This document shows positions 1 through 11,030 of a stretch of 64,000 nucleotides of DNA, piece after piece (the stretch's first letter is position 1; each line of letters opens with the position of its first letter). The position numbers and the translations under genes were made by a program. Where the stretch lies: the NCBI RefSeq assembly GCF_027409185.1, contig NC_084469.1:78775918-78839917 (forward strand), written 5' to 3'. The stretch comes from Cynocephalus volans. Its lineage: Eukaryota > Chordata > Mammalia > Dermoptera > Cynocephalidae. The notes beneath the pieces were generated by a model, which was not told the origin of the DNA, searched no databases, and was given only the letters and a program-made list of their open reading frames with translations.

Positions 1-40
1 TTCTAAGCTTCCCAGTGCAGTTGGAAATGTTGACTGTTTT

Positions 41-532
41 GGTTAACTATTGCTGTGTAACGAACTGCCCCCAAACTAAGTGGCTTAAAACAATAACCAG
101 TTCTCATTTCACAACTTTGTAGATTGATTGGACTTAGTGTTAGCTGTCAGGACTTCATTCATTTGAGGGTGAACACGTGCTAGAGTATTCAAGATAGATG
201 ACAAAAATTGCTGGTGGTTGATACCAGGTGTTGATTAAAGGTCCAGGTTGAATTGTCAGCTAAGGATAACTTGGTTCTACTCTCTGTAGTCTTTCAACGT
301 GGTTCTTTCATCTTCCTCACTGCATGGGTGGCTGGGTACCCAAAGAGAGTGTTCCAAGAGGCAAAGGTGGATATTGTAGATCTCTTAAGATTCAGCCTCC
401 AAAGTTAGAAAGCATTAATTTTGTTATATTTCTATTCATTGAATCAAATAATGGGGACAGGTCAGGTTCAAGGGAAGGGGGCAATAGATGGATGAATAAC
501 AAAGCATTTGTGACAATCTTTAATCCACCACA
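41..532 (-). mobile_element. LTR-like mammalian interspersed repeat
   Basis: The left edge reads like the reverse complement of a common mammalian LTR 3' end: the 'tattgctgtgtaac' and 'gtggcttaaaacaa' blocks mirror the usual 'taagccactaag...gttacacagcaata' terminus. The far end 'gacaatctttaatccacca' also matches the usual opposite boundary of this family. The copy is diverged and AT-drifted, so it is old. I take it as an ERVL-MaLR or related LTR on the minus strand; the exact family name is uncertain. No flanking duplication is visible, and the open frames inside it are chance. Confidence 0.6.
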
Positions 533-1152
533 CCAGCCCACTTCACCTCTTTTTATTCCTTGTGCCTTGTAATAGTCTATAGCAGTAGCCACTTAGTCCT
601 CTGAAACCTTACAAGAGTTTCATCTTCTAATGTTAACTGGATCTGCATGAACTTCAAAATCAACTGGGTCCTATAATCAATCCCATATTGCCATTTTCTT
701 GAAGATTGATTGCCTATAATAACTTACTGTAACACTTAAGGTCTTTAACTGCAGACAATATACTCTAAGCAGAAAAGAATTTATTATAGGTCATTAAGTC
801 ACTTACAAGGTTTTCTAGGAGGGCCTGAGAAACAAGACTGAAGTCACATAGCTGGGAGTAGAGGAACCAAGAGAAAATCCAGGCACATGTGGGTGAGATA
901 CTTTCAGGAGAAACCTCGATACTGCTGGCTAACACTTGACACTCATAAGCTAGGACCAAACACTAGGACCAGAATCATAGCTTTGGCTGAAGAACTAAAT
1001 ACCTCTGCCGATTAGTTTGCAGGAAGACTTTATACAACTGTGGTTTCATGGATCTCGCTTCTGCTGTCCAGTTGATCACAAGTGGAACTCTAGTTGCAGT
1101 GGTGTCTTGGAAATATAATCTTGTTTTTCAGCCTCTAGTTCAGGGTCCACAA
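533..1152. other. no recognised feature
   Basis: Single-copy-looking AT-rich DNA between the first LTR-like repeat and MER20. No coding signature, RNA gene or repeat I can name. Confidence 0.5.
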
Positions 1153-1353
1153 CTTCAACACTGTAGACATTTCAGACCAGATACTCCTTTGCTGGGGGAT
1201 GGGGAGCACCTTGTACATTGTGGCTGTGTCCCTGGCCTCAACTACAAGATGCCAATAGCATCAACCCTCACCTCCCAGGCCATGACAATCAAAATGGTTT
1301 TAGTCACTGCCAAATATCCCAAATTGTCCCCCAGTTAAGAAGTACTACTCTAG
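1153..1353 (-). mobile_element. MER20 (hAT-Charlie DNA transposon remnant)
   Basis: In plus-strand order the blocks 'agacatttcagaccagata', 'ttgtacattgtggctgtgtc', 'ccctggcctcaactacaaga', 'tgccaatagcatc', 'catgacaatcaaaat' and 'cactgccaaatatccc' follow the reverse complement of the MER20 consensus in order, ending near 'agaagtactactctag', a decayed TIR. MER20 is a short non-autonomous hAT element shared by placental mammals. No transposase is encoded. The overlapping 96-residue open frame is a shadow. Confidence 0.8.
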
Positions 1354-2314
1354 TGTAACAAAGGCATAAGAGGATGAAATAGGAATGGGACAAAGTAAGC
1401 TGCCACACTCCACAAAATAGATTAATAAAAAGTTAGCGTGGGAGAAAAAGAAGTTCCATGGTATCTCAAGGATTGGTAATACAAATAAAAAAATCATTTT
1501 AGATATACTAATTCCTATTACCAAAGTGGAATGAAAAGGTATATAACTAGATAGTGGTAAATGAGATAGAGGTGAATGTCAGGCCATTTTTAAGTGATGT
1601 TGACAATTAGAGTTTAGAATAAGAGAGGCTCTTTCAACACGGATGTCCTCAGATAAACTTACTTCAGAGCACTTTTTTTGCTTGAAGTTATGTCAACTTG
1701 GCAGGGATGGTTTTTACTGTATATGTGAGTACAGAGCATCACTAATCTGTCTGCATTTCTCTTCATTTAACTATCTAGAAAACCCTAATATGAGAATGTA
1801 AATGCAATATTGATATTGGTGTCAACAACTCTCCACTGTCCATCCCTCATAGCTGTTTATTACTTGAATACAGGTAATACTGAGGGTATTTTTAAAAATT
1901 AGCAGCAGAAAACTGGTGAACTAGAGTGGGGAGGCAAGAGTCTGCACATCATTGTGAGTAAAGAGTTTTTATTCTGTGCAGCTATAAGGATGTCAGTCCC
2001 ATGGGAAATTGCTTTTGATACAGGAATCCCAAGAGTGACAGATGCAGAAGAGAGAGTGACGTTATGCTGTGTGACAGCAGATGAAGAGAATGCAATTGGT
2101 CATCCAGCTCTAATCTTTACATTAAAACAAGCATTATGGTGAGACAGGAAATTGAGTTAGCAGGGTTTAATCTTTTCTTCCTGATACATTAGTCGATGCT
2201 GGTATATATATTAAGCACTTACCATGAGCTCAGTCATATAAGAGATAAGAGAAAGTAGAAGACATGGGCCTGTCGTTAACAACCGTTGTCAGTTATTCAT
2301 CAATATCTCCATTT
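1354..2314. other. no recognised feature
   Basis: Unassigned sequence with short poorly composed open frames only. Nothing with domain-like composition or splice structure. Confidence 0.5.
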
Positions 2315-2480
2315 AGTGAGAACTCACAACATGCCATGCATTGATAGAACTGCTTTATATACATTACTTCATTACATGCTTGAAATAACTATAAGGGAGA
2401 GACCTTTATTATCTCCACTTTACTTAGTAATATATTGTGACCAAAGTCTTATAATTGCACTAGACTTTCAAATCAGATCT
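2315..2480 (-). mobile_element. MIR SINE fragment
   Basis: A diverged reverse-complement MIR. The order 'atgccatgcattgatagaac', 'ttatatacattacttcatta', 'attatctccactttactta' and 'caaagtcttataattgca' parallels the MIR antisense blocks (size-of-interval, 'cccattttacagatgagg', 'caaggtcacacagct'). MIR is an ancient tRNA-derived SINE, so the high divergence is expected. Confidence 0.55.
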
Positions 2481-2689
2481 ATTTCCCAACCATCATGTTT
2501 ACTAAGAGAGCAGCCAAGTGGGTCTATAGTCTCTTTAATCTCCAAGTGTTGTTTCCATTGTTTCCAGGCCAACATCTACCATCTTCAAGTCCAGGAGAGA
2601 GAGGGAGAGTCTCTCAATAATTCCATATTTCCCAATTGTTCCCACAAAATCCCAATAATGAGTGCTCTTGGATTGAGTTAGGCCCTTTC

Positions 2690-3390
2690 TAGAATAAACC
2701 ACTGGGGGGTCAAATTACAGGTCCAGTGGTGAGCTGAGTCTACACCCCCATCCAGCATCGATGAGACCGAGCAGGGTAGCATGAGTTGGAGATAGTTAGT
2801 ACCCGCCCTCCACTTTCCCTGACTCCTAATGTCAATGGGGTTCAGTGGAGAGCTGGACCTCCACCCCCACCCCTGCAGTAAGAAAACTGAATGAGGCAGT
2901 GTGAAGCTAGGCTAGCCAGCACTGTGGTTTCCACCCACCTCTTCTGGGTCTCTACCCTCAATTGGATGGAGTTGAAAAGAGGTGGTAGAAGGAGGAGTCA
3001 CTTGACATTCCATTCCCTGCCCCTTCCCAGTAGGGGCCAGCAGGAAGCTGAACTTCAGTCCCTGCTCTGAGGCAACGAAGTGGAGTGCCAGCCCTCTGCC
3101 TCCCCTCTCCCCTGCATCAGTGGGGCCTAACCTGGATCTGAGCTTACATTTCAACTTAAAGGCAATAAGTTGGTTTGAGTTAGAACCCTACTTTTGCCAG
3201 GAAAATGTCAGTGGGCTGAGGACAGAACTGAACTTCTACCCCATCCATCTGCATGTCAGAGTGAGGCAGTGTGAGTCATTGTTCCAATTTTTCCAGATGG
3301 TGTTGGAAGAAACCAGCCGGAAGCTGAACAAACATACCCTGGCTCTTGCACTTTGCCACAACAAGAGTACTTCCTGCTTAAAAAGAGAAG
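2690..3390 (+). mobile_element. L1 5'UTR-like GC-rich segment
   Basis: This stretch is far more GC-rich than its surroundings. It contains loosely repeated units of roughly 120-180 bp built on 'agctg(g)acctcyacccc', 'gaggcagtgtgag' and 'aactgaacttctaccc'. It leads directly and in the same orientation into recognisable L1 ORF1-type sequence. That arrangement fits the 5'UTR of an old L1M-type element. The 80- and 91-residue open frames here are not convincing genes. An unrelated GC-rich repeat is possible but less likely given the continuity. Confidence 0.6.
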
Positions 3391-4285
3391 ATTAAATAGA
3401 AGCTAGAGCCTCATAATATAATATCCAAGATATCCAGGATACAATAAAAATGACACATTACACCAAGAACCAGTAAAATCACAACTTGAATAACAACAAC
3501 AACAAAAATTAACAGATGTCAGTTACAAGATGAATCAGATGTTGGAATTATCTGACAAGGGTTTTAGAGGAGCCATCTTACAAAAACTTCAACAAGCAAT
3601 TATGAATTCCCTTGAACTCTCCTGGTCAGCAGGGATTGCCCTAGCAAACAAATGAACAAGTAGGAAATCTCAGGAAAAAAATTAGAAGTTATAAAAAAGA
3701 ACAAATAGAAATTATAGAACTGAAAAAATATAATAACAAATAAAAAACTCACTGGCTGCACTCAATAATAGAGCAGAGATGACAGAAGATAGAATCAGTA
3801 AACTTAGGACAAATCAAAAGACTACCCAATCTAAACAACAGGTTAGAAAAATAGACTGAAAGGAAAATGAACAGTTTCAGGGAACTGGGGGTACAATAAC
3901 AAAAGAGCTGACATGTCCCACAAGGTGAAGAAAGAGAGTAGTAATGAAGAAGTATTTGAAGAAATAATAGCTGAAAACTTCCTAAATTTGGCAAAACTCA
4001 TAAGCCTGCATATCCAAGAAGCTGAGCTTACTCCAAATAGGATAAATACAAAGAAGTCCTCACCAAGACATATCGTAATTAAACTTCAGAAAACTAAAGA
4101 CGAAGAAAAAATCTTAAAAGCAGCCACAGAGAAACAAGGCATTACTTACAGTGAGCACCAACTCAAATCACAGTGAGTTTCTAATTTAAAACCATGGAGG
4201 ACAGAATGAAGTGACATGGCATTTTTCACGTATTGAAATAAAAGAACTGTCAGCCATGACTTCTATATCCAGCATCCTACATGGA
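3391..4285 (+). pseudogene. old L1 ORF1 region, decayed
   Basis: The sequence follows L1M/HAL1-type ORF1 order: coiled-coil-like lysine/glutamate-rich codons with 'gaattatctgacaaggg' near 3547, 'tagaactgaaaaa' near 3715, then the RNA-binding part. An open piece at 3913-4176 (87 residues) contains FEEIIAENF, INTKKSSPRHIVIKL and EEKILKAATEKQ, matching the conserved ORF1p RRM-like region. The frame is broken upstream and the match ends near 'ccagcatccta' at about 4280, so the protein is non-functional. It continues the 5'UTR-like block upstream; ORF2 is missing here, so only the 5' part of the element survives. Confidence 0.8.
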
Positions 4286-5674
4286 TTTGGGGGAGGGAGG
4301 AGGTTAGACACACAAAATAACTGAACAGAAGAGAGAAAGAATTTTGAATGTCTTCCATCACTGACAAATCTCAAAACATTTACTGCAATGTGTTTCTTTT
4401 CCCAGTGTGTGAAATTACCTCCATTGCTACTACTAGGGTACAGTTTCTAACCCAGGCTGAGTAAGACTGAATTAGGAACGAGTGTGTCTCTTTGGGGCAC
4501 CACACAAGGCATGTTTGGGATGAAATTCTTGAACAGTCTTTGGCCACCAGGGATCACCCTAGCAAACCAAATCTCTGAAGAAGAGATTAAGTTGAGCTGG
4601 GTCAGATATTCATTAGGAAGTCACCAAATTTTTATTGAGATCAGACCTTCAGCATTCGATGGGAGTAAGTATTCGGTTATTAAAGTCACACATACAAAAT
4701 TGCTTTTTCTGATCTCCCAATGCAAGAATCTTAACAGTTGGGGCTTAAAGGGAAGATGGCAGGGCCTCAGAAAACAGAGGTGAGGGAACAGGACAGAAAC
4801 ATTACCAAGCTGGGGAGACAGGTAGCTCTGCCTTTGGAGCATAGATCAAAAGGCTCCATCAATGCCTAGTTCTGTTCCTGGAAGTGTCTAAGTACATTTA
4901 ACCCTTCCAAGTTTTATTTGATAACCTTATCTCATTTAATATTCCTCATATTCCTTAAATAAATTGGTCTTGTGTAATTATACCCATTCCATAGGTGAGA
5001 AAATCATTACATGGATTTTATGTGCTACAGCTAACTGGCATCTAGAGCTTGAAGCTATTTTAGTAGTCTACCAACTGTACAATAGACTTTTGCTATAGAC
5101 TTAAATCTTTATGTGGCTTAAATAACCCATCCTCTCCTCCCACCCCGTCCAGACCCCCAATCCTGATTCTCGGCCAGTGAAAGGACTCCAAATAGACTTT
5201 TCAACTCAGTGATGAGGAGGTAGGTCTGTCATGACTAAATGGATCTTGCTAAAAATCATTGAAAAGAGATTCTTTTCACTCAGAAAACCACAGCTTGAAG
5301 GCTCAAAGCTGTGAAAGATAAATTAACCTTCCCTCGGACTTCATCCAACCTGCCAAGCAAACTGGAAGTAATTATTTTATGTGGGATGCTTATTGCCATT
5401 GCTGTGGCAGGGACTGGATTTCGCCATTTAGCAGACCCATCTGTTCCTTCCTTGGCAGGCACTCTGATCGCATCTCACCTGGGGCGCTGGCACTCTTGAG
5501 CCTTGATTGCAGGGCATGTCTGGGGCTGAGGTGTGGAGTACAGGCAAATTGAGAAGACCTGGCTTCCACACCCAGCTGGGGAGATGGAATAAATGTGAAG
5601 TAATAAATACTCTTAAGAAGCATGTTAGTACCAAAAGAGTTGGTCAGATAATACATATTACAAAAATTAGCAGT
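4286..5674. other. no recognised feature
   Basis: Unassigned sequence. Several 60-99 residue open frames overlap on both strands, without codon bias, splice context or recognisable domains. Confidence 0.5.
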
Positions 5675-5875
5675 AATGTACCATGGTCACAGCACAGGCT
5701 CTGATTCTATTACTTGCTATCTCTGTGATCTTGGGAAAATTATATAACCTCTACATGCCTCAATTTTCTCAGTTAAAAATGGGCAAAATACTTCTTATCT
5801 CATTGAGCATTAAATAAAAATGGTCCAAAGTGCTTAGTATATAGTAAGTATTCAGTAAATGTTAGCTATTATGAT
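5675..5875 (+). mobile_element. MIR SINE
   Basis: Nearly complete MIR order: 'ctctgtgatcttgggaaaat', 'taacctctacatgcctcaat', 'tttctcagttaaaaatggg', 'catt(a)aataaaaatggtcc' and the 3' end 'agtattcagtaaatgttagc'. Sense orientation. Non-coding ancient SINE. Confidence 0.85.
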
Positions 5876-6335
5876 ATAGAGTTCAGAGGAGGGAGAAAAT
5901 TGCAGGGCTGGTCAATAAAGGTTTTCTCTGGAATGGAGACACTGCTTTGTCTTTTCTGCTGCACTCCCACACCGCTTTGCAGCTGTGTCTGCCTCATTGG
6001 TCAGTTGATTGGTCTAAGCATGGTCTCACCTGATGGAGGCGGAGACAATCAGAGTTCTTCCCCAGGAAATGTAGAACCGGGACAGCCATCATCCTCTTGA
6101 TGGCTGACACTGTAAAAAGTAAAACTGGGGGAGAGACGGTGACTGAGTTTCCTGCTATGTGGTCTGGAGAAGGCAAGATGGGGAAGGCTTTGAAGACCAG
6201 ATAAGGATGTTGGTTTTTCACTTGGTAAACAAAGGGGCATCAGGTGGGAGTTTCTGAGGAGGGGCATGAAATCTGAAAATCAGAGTTTTACGGAGGACTG
6301 GATCTCTTCCTTTAGCCCTGCAGAGACTATTTCCT
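5876..6335. other. no recognised feature
   Basis: Unassigned. Antisense open frames of 72-75 residues near 5994-6267 overlap each other and look spurious. Confidence 0.5.
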
Positions 6336-6353
6336 AGAAAATACCTGCTTTTT

Positions 6354-6438
6354 TTTGGCAGCTGGCCAATATGGGGATATGAATCCTTGACCTTGGTGTT
6401 ATCAAAACTGTACTCTACCTAAGCAACTGGCCACCCTG
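6354..6438 (-). mobile_element. tRNA-Ile-derived SINE, monomer (CYN-like)
   Basis: Read on the minus strand, the unit has a tRNA-like head with an A-box-like 'ttgcttaggtagag', 'ttttgataacaccaaggtc' matching the tRNA-Ile anticodon/variable region, a B-box-like 'aaggattcatatcc', then an A-tail (T run at 6349-6356). It is flanked by perfect 18-bp target-site duplications AGAAAATACCTGCTTTTT at 6336-6353 and 6439-6456. L1-type retrotransposition is therefore well supported. tRNA-Ile-related SINEs are known from colugos. It is a retroposon, not a tRNA gene. Confidence 0.85.
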
Positions 6439-6456
6439 AGAAAATACCTGCTTTTT

Positions 6457-6985
6457 AATGATGCTAAAAGTTAACATTGACTGTACATGCTGCACAAAGT
6501 TTGTATTCAGGGTTTAGTAACATTAGTAGTCTCTAGCTTCTAGCATGTGGACAATATTTTTCCTTTATGGAGAAGTTTTTGCAGTCCTGGCTATGCCTTA
6601 ACTACCTTTCCGATTGCCCCAATCTAATATTTCCGACTAGACAATTGCCTCTCATATCCTCCTGGGGAGAAGTTGCCAATGATTTCTGTTTAGATCAGGA
6701 GGCATTTGGTGTCGGGTGCCACATGGCAGCATGAAATAATGAGCACATATGAACCATAACTTAAGTTCTTGCTGAGATGGTTCTGTTGTCGTGATGAGGA
6801 ATACACATTAAAAAACGCCTTACGTCTTCATAAACAACAAACCAGTTGCGACAAATTGCATGCCACTGTGTTCCTGGAACTCCAGTTTCTGACAGAGATC
6901 CTAAAGAGAAGGAAACAGTTACAGCATTCTTCTGATTTTTATGTACTTGGTAACCTGGATGTTGGAGTCAGTCTTGGCTTTGACA
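6457..6985. other. no recognised feature
   Basis: Unassigned. The 79-residue frame at 6769-7008 runs into the neighbouring MIR and is not considered coding. Confidence 0.45.
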
Positions 6986-7092
6986 GCATTTCTCTGTCTA
7001 CCTCATAATGTTGGGAGGATTAGATAATAGAATGTATTTGTAAAGGTCCTGGCACAGGGCAAATGCTTGATAAACAGTTGGAATTAGCATTG
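6986..7092 (+). mobile_element. MIR 3' fragment
   Basis: 'ctacctcataatgttggga', 'ggattagataat', 'taaaggtcctggcacaggg' and 'caaatgcttgataaac' match the MIR 3' half in order and in sense orientation. Confidence 0.75.
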
Positions 7093-7261
7093 TTTTTAGT
7101 GATAGTTCTCCAGAATTTGTTAATTTTGTTTTTTTACCTAGATTGAAAATTTCCCTAAGAAGGGATGATAACATATTGGTGTCTTTTGAGGTCTTCGATT
7201 ATTTATCCTGTACCATTTACTTAATTTCTCCCTTTTGTGTGTTTAAACTCTGTGCGTGTGT

Positions 7262-8050
7262 GTGTCTGCACAGGTTGATGAATTTTAACACATACATAGA
7301 TCACCATAACCACCACCACAGTCAGGATTCCATCATGCCCCAAAGCCCCCTTGTGATGATCTTTTGCAGTGAAATCTTCCATCCATCCTTGGCAGCCACT
7401 GATCTGTTTTCCATCTCTATACTTTTGTCTTTTTTCAGAAGGTCATATAAACAAAAACGCAAAAATGTAATATTTTGAACCTTGTTTTTCACTCAGCATT
7501 AATGTCTTTGAAATTCATCCACTTTCTTTCATTTATCAATAAAGCATTCTATTTTTATGGCTGAATATTATGCCATCGTATGGATGTTCCAAAGTTTATA
7601 CATTTATCCATTGGAGGACATTTGTGTTGTTTTCAACTTTGAGCTATTATGAGTAAATTGGCTATGAACATTCACATGATCTGTCTTTACATGGACATAT
7701 ACTTTCATTTTTGGGGGGTTAATACTTGGAGTAGAATGGCTGGGTCATATGATAAGTGTCTGTTTAACTTTACAGGAAATTGTCAAAATGTTTTCCAGAG
7801 TGACTATACCATGTTGCATTCCCACCAGTAAAGTATGAGTATTGTATTTGCTCTACATCTGCACTAAAACTTGGTATTGCCAGTTATGTTTTAGTTTTAG
7901 CCATTCTAATAGGTATGTAGTGTCATCTCATCATGGTTTTAATTTGCATTTCCTTAATGAGTAATGACATTGAGCACCTTTTTGTGTGCTTATTTTCCAT
8001 CCTATATCCTCCTTAATAAAGTGTCTATTCACATCTTTTGCCCACTTAAA
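7262..8050 (-). mobile_element. old L1 (L1MC/ME-like) 3' end
   Basis: Antisense L1 3'UTR and ORF2 C-terminal sequence. 'ttgatgaattttaacacata', 'atcaccataaccaccaccac', 'ccactgatctgttttccatc' and the typical 'ggacatttgtgttgttttc' and 'tgggtcatatgataag' blocks occur in order. The 3' end lies at the low coordinate. At about 8050, right after 'tcttttgcccactt', the element stops and a second L1 3'UTR begins instead of the expected upstream ORF2 sequence. No intact frame. Confidence 0.8.
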
Positions 8051-9158
8051 AAATTCTGGATATCCCATATAAATGGAACCATACATATGTGGTCTTTTGT
8101 GTCTGGCTTCTTTCATTTAGCATTAAATTTTCATTGTTCATCCATGGTGTTGCACATGTCAGTACTTCATTCCTTTTCCCAAAGGAGAAATATTCCTTTG
8201 TATGAATGTAACATTTTTAAATTCCATTCATTGGTTGATGGACATTTGGGTTGTTTCCACTTTTTGGCTATTATAAATAATTCATGTTCACATTTTTGTG
8301 TGGATATGTTTTCAATTATTTTGGATGGAATTTTCTAGGAGTGGAATTGCTATGTTGCAAGGAAAGTCTCTGTTGAACTTTTAAAGAAGTGACAAACTTT
8401 CCTGTAGTAGCTGCACCATTATTTTACATTCCCACCAGCAATGTATAAGGATTCCAACCTTTCCACATACTTGCTAACACCTGTTCATTTTTTTGATTAT
8501 AGCAATCCTAGTTAAGTGTGAAGTGGTATTTCATGGTGGCTTTGATTTGTATTTCCCTAATGACTAAGGATATAGAACATCTTTTCATGTGCTCATTGGC
8601 TATTCTCATATCTTATATGAAGAAACGCCTATTCAAATTCTTTGCCCATTTTTAAATTGGGATATTTATCCATTTATTGTTGAGTTGTAAGAGTTCTCTA
8701 TGTATTTTGGATGCTAATTCTTTATCAGATATATAGTTGGTAAAAATTTTTCCCTATTCTGTGAATTGTATTTTTACTTCCTTGATTGTGTCTTTTGAAA
8801 ATTAGAAGAAGTTTTTAATTTTTATGATGTCCAATTCATATATTTTTCCTTTGTTGCTTGTGTTTTTGGTGTCAGAACTAAGAAACCATTGTTAATCCAA
8901 AGTTGCAAAGATTTATGGCTGTATTTTCTTCTAAGCGTTTACAATTTTTGCTCTTACTTCTAGGCCTATGATCCATTTTGAGTTAAATTTTGTATGTGGT
9001 ATGAGGAAAGGATTCAAATTTATTCTGTTGCATTTGGTTAGCCAGTTGTCCCAGCATTATTTGTTGAAAAGAATATTCTCTCCTTACTAAATTGTCTTGG
9101 CACCCTTGTCAAAAATTATTGCCCCTAAGTTTATGGGTTTATTTCTGGACTGTCAAGT

Positions 9159-9455
9159 CTATTCCATTGATTTGTAGTCTATCCTTATGCCAGACCACAG
9201 AATCATGATTACAGTAGCTTTGCAGTAACTTTGGAAATAGAGAAGTGTCAGTCCTCTAACTTTGCTCTTATTTTCATTACTGTTCTGGCTCTTGAGTTCC
9301 TTGCATTTCCACATGAATTTTAGAATCAGCTTGTCAATTTCTGCAAAGAAGCCATCTGAGATTTTGGTAGGGATTGTGCTGAATCTGTAGATAATTTGGG
9401 GATTGTTGGCATCTTTTTGGGGGGAGGAGGGAGGTTGGCTGGTCTGGGTGTCCAA
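9159..9455 (-). pseudogene. L1 ORF2 C-terminal fragment
   Basis: Open for 98 codons. The part from about residue 21 on (PQIIYRF, TKISDGFFAEIDKLILKF, ALTLLYF-type 'GLTLLYFQSYCKATV') matches the ORF2 C-terminal region downstream of RT. The first roughly 20 residues are translated from the inserted SINE, so the frame is an artefact of insertion plus decay. Confidence 0.75.
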
Positions 9456-9513
9456 ACTCTTGACCTTGGTGTTACCAGCAAAACACTCTAACCAACTGAG
9501 CTAACCAGCCAAC
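9419..9513 (-). mobile_element. tRNA-Ile-derived SINE, monomer (CYN-like)
   Basis: The minus strand starts with 'gttggctggttagctcagtt', a near-exact tRNA-Ile 5' end with an intact A box. It continues 'ggttagagtgttttgctggt' and 'aacaccaaggtcaagag', with a B-box-like block, then a purine-rich tail. It sits inside the old L1; imperfect short duplications ('ggcatctttt' on the left, 'tgtcatctta' on the right) are likely target-site copies. No true tRNA function is expected. Confidence 0.85.
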
Positions 9514-9593
9514 TGTCATCTTAAAAATGTTAGATCTTCTGATCCATGATCACAGGATTTCTTTTCAGTTCTTGAGGTCTTCTTTAATTCTTT

Positions 9594-10118
9594 TCAACAA
9601 TATTTTGTAGATTTCAGTGTATAAATCTTGAACTTCTTCATTAAATTTAGTCCTAAGTATTTTAGTCTTTTTGATGATATTGTAAATGGAATAATTTCCT
9701 TAGTATTATGTTCATACTCATTGCTGGTATTCGTAGGTGCACTTGATTTTTGTATATTTATCTGACATCTTGCAACTTGCAGAACTCTTCTATTAATGCT
9801 AATGATTTTTTTGTATATTTCTTTTGAAGATTCTTTATATAAAAGATTATGCCATCTGCAAATAGAGACTTTTACTTTATCCTTTCTAATCTGGATGCTG
9901 TCATCTCTTTTTTTGCCTAATTGTCCCAACTGGAACTTCCAGTACAATGTTGATAGAAATGGTAAGAATAGACATGCTTGCCTTGTTCCTGATCTTACAG
10001 GGAAAGATACCAGTCTTTTACTATTAAGCATAATGCTAAGTGTAGATTTTTCATAAATGCCCTTTATTATGTTGAAGAAGTTTCCTTCTATTACCAGATT
10101 TGTAAGAGTTTTTAACAT
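9594..10118 (-). pseudogene. L1 ORF2 reverse transcriptase fragment, inactive
   Basis: A 174-residue open stretch of the L1 RT domain. It shows NIIKGIYEK (fingers/palm), LVSFPVRSGTRQ (the usual [14 protein letters not shown] region, here degraded to ACLFLP), ISINRRV and RLKYLGLNL downstream. The catalytic FADD box has become ICRWHNLLY, so the active-site aspartates are lost. Part of the 8051-10130 L1. Confidence 0.85.
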
Positions 10119-10444
10119 GAAAGGGTATGGGACTTGGTAAGCAAAATGCCATAATGCTTTCTTGCCAAAATTTAGCTACTTTTTCTTCATAAAGCCCTCC
10201 CCTGGTTGCTGTGAGTTTTTGTTGTATAAATTAGATTCCAGAATTCTGAAAAAAAATGATTTTGTTGGCTTATGTCAGCTTAATAATTGCTCAGTTGGGA
10301 ACTGATTCTTTAAGTTCCCTACTCCATTTCTATGACATCATTCAACAGTGTCTTTTGTAGATAGACTTTTTCATTTTAAAAGAAATTCAACACAGTCTTG
10401 TGTCTCTTAATGGCAGGGATATGTTCTGAGAAATGCAAACTCAT

Positions 10445-10612
10445 CCTTTTATAAGGAACCCACTCCCCCATTAATGACATTAATCCATTCATGAGGGCAG
10501 AGCCCTCATGGCCTAATCACTTATTAAAGATCCCATCTCTTAATATTGTTAGAATGGTAATTAAATTTCTACATGAGTTCAGTTCGGGAGGGGACAAACA
10601 TTCAAATGATAA
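10445..10612 (-). mobile_element. MaLR-type LTR fragment
   Basis: 'ataaggaacccactcccc', 'ttaatccattcatgagggca', 'gccctcatggcctaatcact' and 'gaggggacaaacattcaaat' match the antisense of a MLT1/MST-type LTR 5' half. The same blocks occur in the fuller copy at 29745-30182. Family name not certain. Confidence 0.65.
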
Positions 10613-10649
10613 TGTGGTGCTTTATGAATATAAAACAAAAAGATCTACC

Positions 10650-11030
10650 TAATTGGGGGAGGTGGGAGAGGAAGGTGGTCAGTGATGGTTTAAGCTGAGA
10701 TCTGAATAATGAATGGGAACTAAATTGATCAACTGGTGAGACAGAGTTGGGTAAAGGAAGGGGGAAGAGAGTCATGGTAGAGAAGACAGCAACTGCAACG
10801 TCCCTGTGGTGGAATGAGAGTTGTATGTTCAGGAACTAATACAGCTGGTGAGGTGGTTAGTGCAAGGAGTTCAGAGCAGAATGTCAGCCGAAGAGGGTGA
10901 AGCAGTGTGGAGGGTTAGGTTGTGCCAGACCTCTTAGGCTTCGTGAAGGACAGTATTGTAAGAACAAGGGAAGGAACTTAGAATTTCTAAATGGAGGTTG
11001 GGATGGAAAAGGACAGTGATCCAATCAGAC
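10650..11030 (+). mobile_element. L2-like LINE remnant
   Basis: Diverged order typical of L2 3'-region sequence in sense: 'gtttaagctgagatctgaat' (cf. 'tttgagctgagtcttgaa'), a purine-rich spacer, 'gtgatccaatcagactt' (cf. 'gtgacatgatctgactt'). No open frame. Assignment rests on block order and is moderate. Confidence 0.45.

Larger units (their letters stand above)
8051..10130 (-). mobile_element. old L1, 3'UTR through ORF2 reverse transcriptase
   Basis: Starts with a second copy of the L1 3'UTR block ('catataaatggaaccatac', 'cttttgtgtctggcttcttt') and continues upstream through ORF2 to the RT region, ending near 'tttttaacatgaaaggg' at about 10128. A tRNA-Ile SINE is inserted at 9419-9513 and the L1 match resumes after it. 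The element is 5' truncated within ORF2, and its reading frame is broken. Confidence 0.85.

Noticed and set aside
2690..3390. GC-rich exons of a gene
   Set aside because: Continuity and orientation with L1 ORF1 sequence make an L1 5'UTR the better explanation; frames are short and interrupted.
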